A stretch of DNA of 11,862 bases from an uncultured Pseudomonadota bacterium (GCA_913040875.1 CAJWHX010000064.1:1-11862); one strand, 5' to 3'; shown: positions 1 through 7,607, numbered from the stretch's first letter. The notes: a model not told the origin generated them from the sequence alone. Numbers and translations are program-made.

Positions 1-2832
1 GCCATCGCCGTCCGTATCCACTAGACGAGGATCACTCTCCCCTGGGTCTACGATGCCATTGCAGTTGGCATCTTCATCCCCATCCAGAATTCCATCGCCA
101 TCCGTATCGACGTTGTATGGATCGGTTTCACCAAAATCGACGATGCCATTTTTGTTGCCGTCTTCGATACCGTCTCCGATGCAGTCATTGTCGGCATCGG
201 CAAAGTATGGGTTGCTATCCAGATCGTCTCGGATTCCATCCCCATCCGTGTCTACACTAATGGGAGAAGTCTCTGTCGGATCAACAACACCATTGGCATT
301 GGCATCCTCGTCTCCGTCCAGCAACGTGTCCCCATCCGTATCTGGGTTGGACCCATCGGTTTCACCAGCATCCATCACACCATCACAATCGGCATCCTCA
401 ATCGAGTCGGGTAATCCATCGTTGTCCGAATCTAAGCTGATGGGATCGGTTTCACCTGGATCCACCACGCCATTGTGATTCGTATCTTCGACACCATCAT
501 TGATGCAATCGCCATCTGAATCGAGTAGCACCGGTGATGTTTCTCCCACATCGACCTGCCCGTTTTGATTCGCATCTTCGACACCATCAGCAATCCCGTC
601 ACCATCACTCTCAATGTGAAATGGAGCTGTCTCGCCTATATCCCACATCCCGTCACAATCTGCATCTTCCAAACCATCGGTGATGCCATCTCCATCTGAA
701 TCCGTATCCAGTGGATCTGTTTCAACCCCATTCACCAGACCATTTTGATTCGTGTCTTCCACACCATCTGGAATACAATCCCCGTCTGTATCCATGTCCA
801 AAGGATCCGTTTCACCGATATCCATGACACCATTGTTGTTGTTGTCTTCTGTTCCATCTACCAGTCCATCTCCGTCCGTATCTGGATTGGTAGGATCCAT
901 TTCATTGCTGTCGACAATCCCATCTTGGTTTAGGTCTTCGACACCATCTTGAATACCATCGTTATCTGTATCGGTGTCTCGTGGATCTGTCTCTCCTGCT
1001 TCCCAAACTCCATTTTGGTTGGTGTCTTCTAAACCATCCAATATGCCATCCCCATCCGTATCTGGATTGGCAGGATCCGTTTCATTTGCCTCAATAAATC
1101 CGTCTCCATCAGCATCTTCTAAACCGTCTAAGATACCATCTCCATCAGAGTCTGTACTGGTGGGATCTGACTCTCCAGGATCCACTATTCCATTCTGATT
1201 GGCATCTTCAATACCGTCGTTGATGCCATCACCATCGGCATCGATACTGAGAGGATTGAAATCCAATCCATCGATCACGCCATCATTATCGGTATCTGAA
1301 TCAGATGGGTCCGTCTCCCCAGCATCCACCACACCGTCACAGTTCAAGTCTTCATCGCCATCTAGCATTCCATCGTTGTCCGAGTCCAACATAACGGGCG
1401 AACTTTCTCCAAGAGCAATACTGAAAATACCGTCTAGATTCGAGTCTTCTGCCCCATCGGGAATACAATCCCCATCTGTATCCACGACTGTAGGATCAGA
1501 CTCATCTGAGTCAACAATCCCATTCCGATTGGCATCTTCCAAACCATCAATGATTCCGTCACCATCTGTATCTGGATTTCGGGGGTCCATCTCTCCCGTA
1601 CCCACTTGTCCATCTTGATTGGTGTCTTCCACACCATCATTGACACCATCTCCATCTGTATCTGTGTCTCTCGGGTCTGTTTCTCCAACATCGTAGGTCC
1701 CATCTTGGTTGGCATCTTCTAAGCCATCGTCGATTCCATCACCATCTGTATCGGCAAGACCAGGATGCGTCTCCCCAATATCAAGGGCGCCGTCTCCATC
1801 TTCATCTTCTGTACCGTCTAAGATACCATCTCCATCAGAATCCGTAGAAATGGGACTGGACTCTCCGGAGTCAATTTGCCCATTGCGATTCCGATCCTCA
1901 ATACCATCGACAATACCATCTCCATCTGTATCTGAATTGCTTGGATCACTCTCTCCAACATCCACTACACCATTGCCATTTGGATCTTCGACACCGTCCT
2001 GAATACCATCATAGTCCGAATCTAGAGCGCGGGGATCAGTCTCTCCGGGATCGACCTGACCATTGCCATTGGCATCCTCTATACCATCATCAATACCGTC
2101 CCCATCTGTATCCGCGTAGGCTGGATCCGTTTCACCAGGGTCTAGATATCCATCTCCATCCGTATCTTCCAAACCATCATCTATGCCGTCTCCATCGGTA
2201 TCTGTCATGATTGGACTGGATTCACCCGCGTCGAGGGTTCCATTCTTGTTTGCATCTTCGACGCCATCCGAAAGACCATCACCATCTGTGTCCACATCTA
2301 TCGGATTGGTTTCATTGGGATCGACAACACCATCTCCATTTAAGTCTTCATTGCCATCAGAGAGACCATCTCCATCTGTATCTCCGGCGAGGGGGTTCAT
2401 CTCTCCAGCGTCATACACTCCATCTTGATTGGCATCCTCTACACCATCTAAAACACCATCGCCATCTGTATCGTCGAGATAGTAACACAGTTCACCAGCA
2501 TCACATATACCGTTCAAATTGGCATCCTCGATGACATCTAGGATCCCATCCGAATCAGAGTCTGTACTGGTGGGATCACCTTCATTCGGATCTCGAACAC
2601 CGTTTCGATTGGCATCTTCCCACCCATCCATGATCCCATCACCATCGGTGTCCTCATTGTTGGGATCTGACTCATTCACATCTACAACGCCGTCTTGGTT
2701 GAGATCTTCGACACCATCCTGAATGCCATCATCATCGGTGTCTGTATCCGTCGGATCTGTTTCATCCGCATCCAGTATCCCGTCTTGATTGGTGTCTTCT
2801 ATCGAATCCAACAACCCATCACCGTCTGTATC
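1..2832 (-). repeat. About 32 tandem 90-bp units encoding calcium-binding TSP3-like repeats
   Basis: The coding strand repeats a 30-codon unit, consensus DTDGDGIxDGxEDxNxNG followed by xVDxGETDPxxx. Two Asp-rich loops lie in each unit. Two units are shortened to 18 codons (1243-1296 and 199-252; LDFNP and LDSNP endings), and one near 1414-1467 carries two extra residues. Copies are diverged at synonymous and many non-synonymous sites, so this is an old array rather than a recent expansion. The array continues past the left edge. On the plus strand the same DNA produces long Pro/Ser-rich shadow frames, which are not genes. Confidence 0.93.
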
Positions 2833-3807
2833 TTGATAGCAATCGCTGCTGCCCATCGTGGTCTCTACGGTAACAGATAGACCATCACCGTCTTCATCTG
2901 TCGGATCTGTACCATTACCGTCGCAATCATTGTCGACATAATCCAAACAAATTTCAGGTGCACCTGGATAAGTGGTCGATTCTGTATCGTCGCAATCACC
3001 ATCATCTGTCGTATACCCATCATCGTCGTAATCAAAACACGTCAAACTATCTAAGACTGCAGGAGTCAAAGACAACGTTCCAGAAGCAAATGTTGCCGTA
3101 TCTTGAGCCGTTAAATTGAATCCATTTCCTGTCACATCAATGGTGTCACCATCAAAAGCAGTTCGCACAAGCAGATTGGGTTCTGCACCATCTAGCTGAG
3201 AATCTTTGGTACACGCTACAGAATCTTCGTCTCTCCAAACTGACCAAACGCGAAGCTCGGCAATTTCACCAACCCACTCGTTGATGACAGTATCAGAAGC
3301 CGTCGAAGCATCACTTTCGGCTCCTACCCACCAAGGATTGACCGTTTCATTCCACGTTGGCGTAATGGGTATTGGATAATTTCCAACCTCAGCACCATCT
3401 TCCAAGATGCGTAAGCGATTGGTATCTGCATTGTAGGTGACTGCTACGTGTACCCACACGTTTGAAATGAGAGATGCCGGACCCAATGCGCCATCCTGCT
3501 GACCGTTGATCACATTTTCACACCCCGTTGCCGAGTTCGTCAGAGTGTCTTCCACCACCACACACCAGAGCGCATTCCCCGCACTGTAGTAGTAGCTCAT
3601 ATTGAAGAGTGAGAACCCAAGCGTTGGATGCTGAACTGAAAGAATGGTCTGAGAGGCTGTGGGGTCTGTCGTCATTACCCATGCTTCGATTGTATATGAA
3701 TCTCCAGGATTGGGTGCAGGAACACTATCGACCAACCAATAATCGTTGTCGCCATCTAAAAAGCCCACGGTTTGTGCAGCACCTATGGAAATTAGCCACC
3801 AAAGCAT
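1..3807 (-). CDS. Giant secreted LamG / MopE-motif / thrombospondin type 3-like repeat protein, C-terminus beyond the left edge
   Basis: One uninterrupted minus-strand frame runs from ATG at 3807 to base 1 (1269 codons) with no stop in the window. An in-frame TAA lies just upstream, and AAGG precedes the ATG, which fixes the start. Residues 1-13 (MLWWLISIGAAQT) form a very short hydrophobic leader. Residues about 14-250 resemble a LamG/concanavalin A-like jelly roll (YTIEAWV, WVHVAVTYN, GEIAELRVW). Residues 257-325 hold a MopE-type putative metal-binding motif (DYDDDG, DGDCDD, YPGAPEIC, DNDCDG). From residue 326 onward there are about 32 Asp-rich units of the form DTDGDGIxDGxED. Such units bind calcium in thrombospondin type 3 domains. 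The protein is probably an extracellular, calcium-stiffened adhesin or matrix protein with its anchoring domain outside the window. It is divergent from the plus-strand gene at 3969. The domain reading is confident; the function is inferred. Confidence 0.93.
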   Translation of the reverse strand, partial: MLWWLISIGAAQTVGFLDGDNDYWLVDSVPAPNPGDSYTIEAWVMTTDPTASQTILSVQHPTLGFSLFNMSYYYSAGNALWCVVVEDTLTNSATGCENVINGQQDGALGPASLISNVWVHVAVTYNADTNRLRILEDGAEVGNYPIPITPTWNETVNPWWVGAESDASTASDTVINEWVGEIAELRVWSVWRDEDSVACTKDSQLDGAEPNLLVRTAFDGDTIDVTGNGFNLTAQDTATFASGTLSLTPAVLDSLTCFDYDDDGYTTDDGDCDDTESTTYPGAPEICLDYVDNDCDGNGTDPTDEDGDGLSVTVETTMGSSDCYQDTDGDGLLDSIEDTNQDGILDADETDPTDTDTDDDGIQDGVEDLNQDGVVDVNESDPNNEDTDGDGIMDGWEDANRNGVRDPNEGDPTSTDSDSDGILDVIEDANLNGICDAGELCYYLDDTDGDGVLDGVEDANQDGVYDAGEMNPLAGDTDGDGLSDGNEDLNGDGVVDPNETNPIDVDTDGDGLSDGVEDANKNGTLDAGESSPIMTDTDGDGIDDGLEDTDGDGYLDPGETDPAYADTDGDGIDDGIEDANGNGQVDPGETDPRALDSDYDGIQDGVEDPNGNGVVDVGESDPSNSDTDGDGIVDGIEDRNRNGQIDSGESSPISTDSDGDGILDGTEDEDGDGALDIGETHPGLADTDGDGIDDGLEDANQDGTYDVGETDPRDTDTDGDGVNDGVEDTNQDGQVGTGEMDPRNPDTDGDGIIDGLEDANRNGIVDSDESDPTVVDTDGDCIPDGAEDSNLDGIFSIALGESSPVMLDSDNDGMLDGDEDLNCDGVVDAGETDPSDSDTDNDGVIDGLDFNPLSIDADGDGINDGIEDANQNGIVDPGESDPTSTDSDGDGILDGLEDADGDGFIEANETDPANPDTDGDGILDGLEDTNQNGVWEAGETDPRDTDTDNDGIQDGVEDLNQDGIVDSNEMDPTNPDTDGDGLVDGTEDNNNNGVMDIGETDPLDMDTDGDCIPDGVEDTNQNGLVNGVETDPLDTDSDGDGITDGLEDADCDGMWDIGETAPFHIESDGDGIADGVEDANQNGQVDVGETSPVLLDSDGDCINDGVEDTNHNGVVDPGETDPISLDSDNDGLPDSIEDADCDGVMDAGETDGSNPDTDGDTLLDGDEDANANGVVDPTETSPISVDTDGDGIRDDLDSNPYFADADNDCIGDGIEDGNKNGIVDFGETDPYNVDTDGDGILDGDEDANCNGIVDPGESDPRLVDTDGDG

Positions 3808-3918
3808 TTCACCTTCTTATATCCTTTTCTCAATGTAGCCGATTTACAGTTCTTCTGCCCAATTTTGTACGATCAAACTGTCTTCACACGTGTTAAAACA
3901 CATAAAATGACATTTCAT

Positions 3919-3949
3919 TTGCCAGCTTGACCATCGCAAGCGGTATCAT
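3919..3949 (+). promoter_or_regulatory. Candidate sigma70-type promoter for the 3969 gene
   Basis: TTGCCA at 3919-3924 and TATCAT at 3944-3949 each match the sigma70 consensus at 5 of 6 positions. The 19-bp spacer is longer than the usual 17. Transcription would start near 3956, giving a leader of about 13 nt that contains the ribosome site. The rest of the 161-bp divergent region (3808-3968) holds an 8-bp palindrome, ACACGTGT, at 3886-3893. It also holds GTGTT/AACAC arms at 3890-3901. I found no convincing promoter for the leftward giant gene there. Confidence 0.35.
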
Positions 3950-3958
3950 GCCCTATCT

Positions 3959-3962
3959 GGAG
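3959..3962 (+). promoter_or_regulatory. Shine-Dalgarno site deciding the start at 3969
   Basis: GGAG lies 6 nt before ATG 3969. The upstream in-frame starts, TTG 3927 and ATG 3948, have no comparable site. The shorter reading also places the protein directly at its first membrane helix. Confidence 0.65.
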
Positions 3963-3968
3963 ACCCTT

Positions 3969-4412
3969 ATGAGTATACTCGTCATCGTTGCCTGCCTACT
4001 TAGCGCCCTTGTTTTGTTTACCTTGGTCAAAAAACTCATCAAATGGATGCTGATATTTGCCACCATGCTCGTTCTGACTCTGGTTGGTGGATATCTCTTT
4101 CTGTCTGGTGATGGAAGTATGACTGAAGAGTACCTCCCAGAAGAAGTTCAGCAAGAAGTCAACACTCTGCGCAACAATACCAATCAAGCGATTCAGGACA
4201 AGACCAACGAGACCAAAGAAAAGGCAATGAACAAAGCCAATCAGGTCACAGAAGACGCCACCAATAAAATGAAGGAAGGCATCCAAAAGGCAGTCGATGA
4301 AAGCAAGAAGAGTATCGAGAAAAGTGTCCAAGAGGCTCTTAATGGTACAGAACAAGCGCCAGAAACTCCGACTGAAAACTCTGATTCAGAAGCCGCCTCA
4401 GCTGAAGAGTAA
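3969..4412 (+). CDS. Small two-TM membrane protein with 11-residue amphipathic repeats
   Basis: The product is 147 residues from ATG 3969; TTG 3927 would add 14. Residues 2-20 and 26-45 are hydrophobic helices joined by the basic turn KKLIK, so a helical hairpin in the inner membrane is likely. The soluble part (about 55-125) is Lys/Glu/Asn-rich and predicted helical. Residues 71-125 divide into five consecutive 11-residue blocks (for example TKEKAMNKANQ), the periodicity seen in LEA-type and apolipoprotein-like amphipathic helices. The tail (129-147) is acidic and Pro/Thr/Ser-rich. By analogy with 11-mer proteins it might act in membrane-surface binding or stress protection; that is inference. 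It is the only plus-strand gene recognised here, and it converges on the nitrilase-like gene with only 14 bp between stop codons. I recognise no named family. Confidence 0.82.
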   Translation: MSILVIVACLLSALVLFTLVKKLIKWMLIFATMLVLTLVGGYLFLSGDGSMTEEYLPEEVQQEVNTLRNNTNQAIQDKTNETKEKAMNKANQVTEDATNKMKEGIQKAVDESKKSIEKSVQEALNGTEQAPETPTENSDSEAASAEE

Positions 4413-4426
4413 TACTGTCAGGGAAG

Positions 4427-5533
4427 CTACCAGCGACTCACAGAGTCCAGTAACTCTTTCATCGTACGTCCATTCTTGGGCAGCTCTTCAGCCGGCATAT
4501 CCAAATGATTGGCGGGGATCTCTTCCTGATATTGCTCAAACACTGATTTCGTCAACGCAACAGAATATTGAGGGATTCGTCTATCCTGACGAAATTCTGC
4601 TATCGGAATATCTATTTGGAGTATCCCCTCTTCCGTATGCGAGAGCTGCCCCATAATCTTTCCGTTCGGATCAACGACTATTGAGTTTCCACCATACGGA
4701 GCCTTACCCGGTATATTGGACATCGCTGAGTACACATTGTTGTACATTGCGGTCGCCACCACGTCTTCCTCGAAAAAATAGGTCGCCGTTCGGAGCATAA
4801 TTTCGGCACCCTGCATCGCGTAGGCTGCAAAAATCAACGGATCCAGTTGAACCGTCGAAAAGGCCAGATTGCCGAACTCCGTTTTCAAGACCGGCAACTC
4901 TGCTGCAAGACCATACTCTTCACGAAAGGCATCTTGCACGCCTTCAACGGTCGTTGTCGTGATTTCAAACTCTTTGTAAAAGCGCTTGATGTTTCGTGGC
5001 TTCCAAATGGTATCCACCACTTCACCTTGCCGATTGATCACCGTCGTGAGACTCAAAATGTGCTTGGGCCAGTCTGGATGATGTGCATAAGCACCAAACA
5101 CAACATACGCATCACAGGATTTTGCCAGTTCAGAGAGTCGGTCGGTTTCACGTCCAGGTACAGCAATCGTCTTGGTTAGTTTTTCATCACGCTCGCCGGA
5201 AATGTAGCCCGTGAGTGGAAACTCATGGTACAAAATGATGTCCGGTTTACTCTCTCCTTCACACGCTGATGTTCCCATTTCCATCATGTGTTCCAGGTTC
5301 TGCCAGATGATATTTGCCGGTACATCTCCTTCTTTGATACGAGCCGCATCACTCTGCACAACCGCCAGTCGAACCACATCCTTTTCCAGTGGGATGGTTT
5401 CATACTGACCATTTGCAGGAACCAAGACTGGTAAATCTACGGCTGATTGTTCTACAACTGTCGCAACTTCTACTATTGGCGTTACTCTATTGACTGGTGT
5501 TTTGAGACAGCCCATCATCCACATTGCCCACAT
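4427..5533 (-). CDS. Exported nitrilase-fold (carbon-nitrogen hydrolase-like) protein, catalytic Cys apparently replaced
   Basis: The product is 368 residues from ATG 5533, with an in-frame TGA four codons upstream and AGGA before the start. The N-terminus MWAMWMMGC resembles a minimal lipobox (M-M-G-C9), suggesting a lipoprotein, though it has no basic n-region. Residues about 53-335 follow the carbon-nitrogen hydrolase fold. E104 in HEFPLTGY fits the catalytic Glu. K178 in TIWKPRN fits the catalytic Lys, 74 residues later, close to the 75 I recall for aliphatic amidase. The nucleophile region reads NLAFSTVQLD, then QGAEIMLR. Counting back from GAE without gaps places S226 at the cysteine position, and no Cys lies nearby. 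About 16 extra residues separate K178 from that site. The family hydrolyses or transfers amides and nitriles; activity here is doubtful. A promoter and a palindrome lie just upstream. Confidence 0.88.
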   Translation of the reverse strand: MWAMWMMGCLKTPVNRVTPIVEVATVVEQSAVDLPVLVPANGQYETIPLEKDVVRLAVVQSDAARIKEGDVPANIIWQNLEHMMEMGTSACEGESKPDIILYHEFPLTGYISGERDEKLTKTIAVPGRETDRLSELAKSCDAYVVFGAYAHHPDWPKHILSLTTVINRQGEVVDTIWKPRNIKRFYKEFEITTTTVEGVQDAFREEYGLAAELPVLKTEFGNLAFSTVQLDPLIFAAYAMQGAEIMLRTATYFFEEDVVATAMYNNVYSAMSNIPGKAPYGGNSIVVDPNGKIMGQLSHTEEGILQIDIPIAEFRQDRRIPQYSVALTKSVFEQYQEEIPANHLDMPAEELPKNGRTMKELLDSVSRW

Positions 5534-5557
5534 AGGATATCCTCATTTGAAAAGTTG

Positions 5558-5587
5558 ATTTTAAAGACTCTGTAACACCATTGTCTA
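5558..5587 (-). promoter_or_regulatory. Candidate sigma70-type promoter for the nitrilase-like gene
   Basis: On the minus strand TAGACA (5582-5587; 5 of 6 matches) and TAAAAT (5558-5563; 5 of 6) are separated by 18 bp. Transcription would begin near 5550, leaving a short leader that contains the AGGA ribosome site before ATG 5533. Confidence 0.5.
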
Positions 5588-5601
5588 TCAACCTACACTC
5601 T

Positions 5602-5615
5602 TTGGGCATGCCCAA
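5602..5615 (-). promoter_or_regulatory. 14-bp perfect palindrome, candidate regulator site
   Basis: TTGGGCATGCCCAA is fully self-complementary. It ends 14 bp upstream of the proposed -35 box of the nitrilase-like gene, a usual place for a dimeric activator or repressor. It has no loop and no T-run beside it, so a terminator role is unlikely. The rest of 5616-5717 is AT-rich and has only weak AACAAA/TTTGTT arms (5635-5656). Those arms might end the leucine-rich-repeat transcript. Confidence 0.4.
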
Positions 5616-5717
5616 GGTTAAGACTCGATACAATAACAAAATATAATTAATTTGTTGGCTAAAACTTCATAGACCGACGATGGTCACTGAAACTGACGTG
5701 TCTAATACAAACGTATG

Positions 5718-6563
5718 CTACGAACCCGTCTGTCGAAGATACGCTTGTTGACGCCACTTCGACTCATGTTTACTGACACGCTCTCGGATGGGATATCGAG
5801 TTCCCCAAAAGACGACTGAACCCTTGTATTTCTCACGAGTATCACGCGTGTTTGGAAGAGCCGGATTGACCGTTCCAAATCTAGAATTCTGAAAACCATG
5901 AATCCGCTTCAACGATGGATGATTCATCAAAACTGGATGGATTGCTTTTAACTTGTCCATGCCATTGATATTGAGAACTGTGAGGTTGGGACAGTTCATC
6001 AACCACGATGGCAACACCGTCAATCCTGTTCTAGCAAAACTGACTTTCTCGAGTTGTGTAAGTTGTGACATGCTCTCGGGTAACGTCTTCAGTCCCCAAT
6101 GATTTTCAATATATAAGTTCTTCAGTTTGGTGAGCGTACCAATATTTTCGGGAAGTTCTGTCAATACAACCGGAGAAGCACGCCAACTATTAAAGTAATT
6201 GTCGGATGATTTAATCTTCAATGTTTCAAGATATGGATACTTTTGAATCACATATTCCAAATCAGCAAGATTAATATCTTCAAAGAATGCATGCTTTACA
6301 TCTGTCTTTTTTAACAATCCCACTGTGATGAACTGCTGCAATCGTTCTTCGTCGAGTGAGATTCCTCGGTTGGCACCAGATATATTTAAATACATCTGTG
6401 TATCGCAGATTGTGACAAATGATTGCACTTTCGTACGTACAGCCCTGGTCAAACCAGGATTTGCAAGAGCCGATATCAGTTCAAGAGCCTGTGTTTGATA
6501 CTCTGAAGAGCCACGCAATAGCGATACGATTTTCTCCACTTGTGCCGGGTCTACATTGGACAT
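5718..6563 (-). CDS. Cytoplasmic leucine-rich-repeat protein
   Basis: The product is 281 residues from ATG 6563, with a strong AAGGAG site that overlaps the stop of the upstream gene. There is no signal peptide or TM segment, so it is probably cytoplasmic. Residues 1-40 form a helical head (DPAQVEKIVSLLRGSS, then ALELISALANPGL). Residues about 100-224 hold about five leucine-rich repeats of about 23-24 residues, visible as LETLKI, LKNLYIENH, LEKVSFARTG, LTVLNINGMD and LKRIHGF with LPxxxxxLxx linkers. The basic tail from 240 lacks repeats. LRRs provide protein-binding surfaces; the partner is unknown. It lies 11 bp after the HU-like gene and is almost certainly co-translated with it, so the two products may act together. 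A link to STM4015-type LRR families is possible but cannot be shown here. Confidence 0.88.
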   Translation of the reverse strand: MSNVDPAQVEKIVSLLRGSSEYQTQALELISALANPGLTRAVRTKVQSFVTICDTQMYLNISGANRGISLDEERLQQFITVGLLKKTDVKHAFFEDINLADLEYVIQKYPYLETLKIKSSDNYFNSWRASPVVLTELPENIGTLTKLKNLYIENHWGLKTLPESMSQLTQLEKVSFARTGLTVLPSWLMNCPNLTVLNINGMDKLKAIHPVLMNHPSLKRIHGFQNSRFGTVNPALPNTRDTREKYKGSVVFWGTRYPIRERVSKHESKWRQQAYLRQTGS

Positions 6564-6569
6564 TCAAAA

Positions 6570-6575
6570 CTCCTT
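6570..6575 (-). promoter_or_regulatory. Shine-Dalgarno site overlapping the upstream stop (translational coupling)
   Basis: AAGGAG on the minus strand shares a base with the TAA (6575-6577) of the HU-like gene and sits 6 nt before ATG 6563. Ribosomes finishing the first gene would be placed directly to start the LRR gene. Confidence 0.7.
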
Positions 6576-7585
6576 TACTGTGATAGATCGGTGTCAAAGA
6601 CTCTAGACTTTCGAAAGTGTACACGACCGTTGCTTGGTCGAAACGTCCCTACAGAAGGCCAAATGACCTTTTCACCTTGACTCAAACGAAAGATGAAAGC
6701 ATCACAGAATATTTGAAACGCAGTGTTCGCCAAAGACTTGTTTTGCCAATGCGTTGATTGGGCATTGGCCATTCGTATAACAAACTTACGCCGGGTGGAG
6801 AGTTTCTTGTGGTTGGTATGATACCACAGTGAAATTGACTGTGATGGACTCTTTTCCCCACCAAAAGCCCTACCATGCCCTACTCTTTTCTCTGTAGCAG
6901 AGAGACCTTTCAATCGATTCTTTAAATGCCTCGAGGCTTTAAAGGAAACCCTTGTGTCTTTGAGAGTAAATGTTCCGATGTAAGGTATCGTCGAGGTTCC
7001 ATTTTGTCTTAAATCTGCCTTTATCAAACTCTTTATCGTTGCATAATACCTACCAATCCATCTACGAACCCTACATGGAATCCAAGCTAGAGACTCACGC
7101 TGAAGATATATGTTGCTTTCGAGTGTCATCTCTGTCGATGGTGTTTCCCACACAGACCAATATCCATCATCTATAGCATTCGCTGTGGTATCGTGAATGA
7201 ACTTCGGACAGTCTCCGGCCAGTAACTTCTTTACATGCGTGTGAATCAACTCGTCGCTTTGCCAACGGTGTGGTACTATTTGACTACTCCATTGGATTTC
7301 GTGAGAGCCCGTTGGATCAGAAGCAATAGCGAGTGCAATCTGTTCCACGGAAAAGATGGCTGCCATCGTTTCAGAAATATAGAGCGGATCTCCACCTTCA
7401 ACAATATGACTCGACATTGTAGCTTCGTTCGAAAGTAACGATGTAATACTGGGTAAGCCCTTAGCCGCAACCCATGCATTATCCACAAAGACTTCTACTT
7501 CGTAGTCCAAGGTACATTGAAGTGCGATTGCGTAAATATTCGTTGTCCCTTCTTCAAAGCCATTTCGAAACTGAAACTGTGTCAT
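6575..7585 (-). CDS. Unrecognised protein with two HU/IHF-like segments
   Basis: The product is 336 residues from ATG 7585, chosen because AGAGG stands 5 nt upstream. The frame stays open to ATG 7747 (54 more codons), but that start has no ribosome site and would lie upstream of the candidate promoter. Residues about 1-160 match nothing I know. Residues 177-226 contain helices followed by TIPYIGTF and VSFKASRHLK. Residues 283-330 contain NTAFQIFCDAF, GEKVIWPSVGTF and GRVHFRKSRVF. Both resemble the helix-helix-strand core of HU/IHF proteins (GEKVxLPGFGTF), but the long DNA-clasping arm with its RNP motif is missing or very short. The C-terminus is rich in Arg/Lys, consistent with nucleic-acid binding. 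It is translationally coupled to the LRR gene. HU-like is a motif-level reading; the biological role is unknown. Confidence 0.75.
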   Translation of the reverse strand: MTQFQFRNGFEEGTTNIYAIALQCTLDYEVEVFVDNAWVAAKGLPSITSLLSNEATMSSHIVEGGDPLYISETMAAIFSVEQIALAIASDPTGSHEIQWSSQIVPHRWQSDELIHTHVKKLLAGDCPKFIHDTTANAIDDGYWSVWETPSTEMTLESNIYLQRESLAWIPCRVRRWIGRYYATIKSLIKADLRQNGTSTIPYIGTFTLKDTRVSFKASRHLKNRLKGLSATEKRVGHGRAFGGEKSPSQSISLWYHTNHKKLSTRRKFVIRMANAQSTHWQNKSLANTAFQIFCDAFIFRLSQGEKVIWPSVGTFRPSNGRVHFRKSRVFDTDLSQ

Positions 7586-7590
7586 TTTTT

Positions 7591-7595
7591 CCTCT
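7591..7595 (-). promoter_or_regulatory. Shine-Dalgarno site deciding the start at 7585
   Basis: AGAGG followed by five A residues precedes ATG 7585. The alternative ATG at 7747 has only AAGAACC before it. Confidence 0.6.
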
Positions 7596-7607
7596 TTAAA
7601 TGGGGAC

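Noticed and set aside
1..2832. Regularly spaced repeats suggesting a CRISPR array or a minisatellite
   Set aside because: The period is an exact 30 codons, copies vary mostly within coding constraints, and there is no repeat-spacer alternation. It is a protein repeat.
53..2880. Many plus-strand Pro/Ser-rich or His-rich reading frames across the left quarter
   Set aside because: They are antisense shadows of the 90-bp coding repeats. The minus frame is open throughout, has a family-level domain reading and a proper start.
4297..4656. Plus-strand 119-codon frame bridging the membrane-protein gene and the nitrilase-like gene
   Set aside because: It overlaps two better-supported genes in other frames and has no recognisable features.
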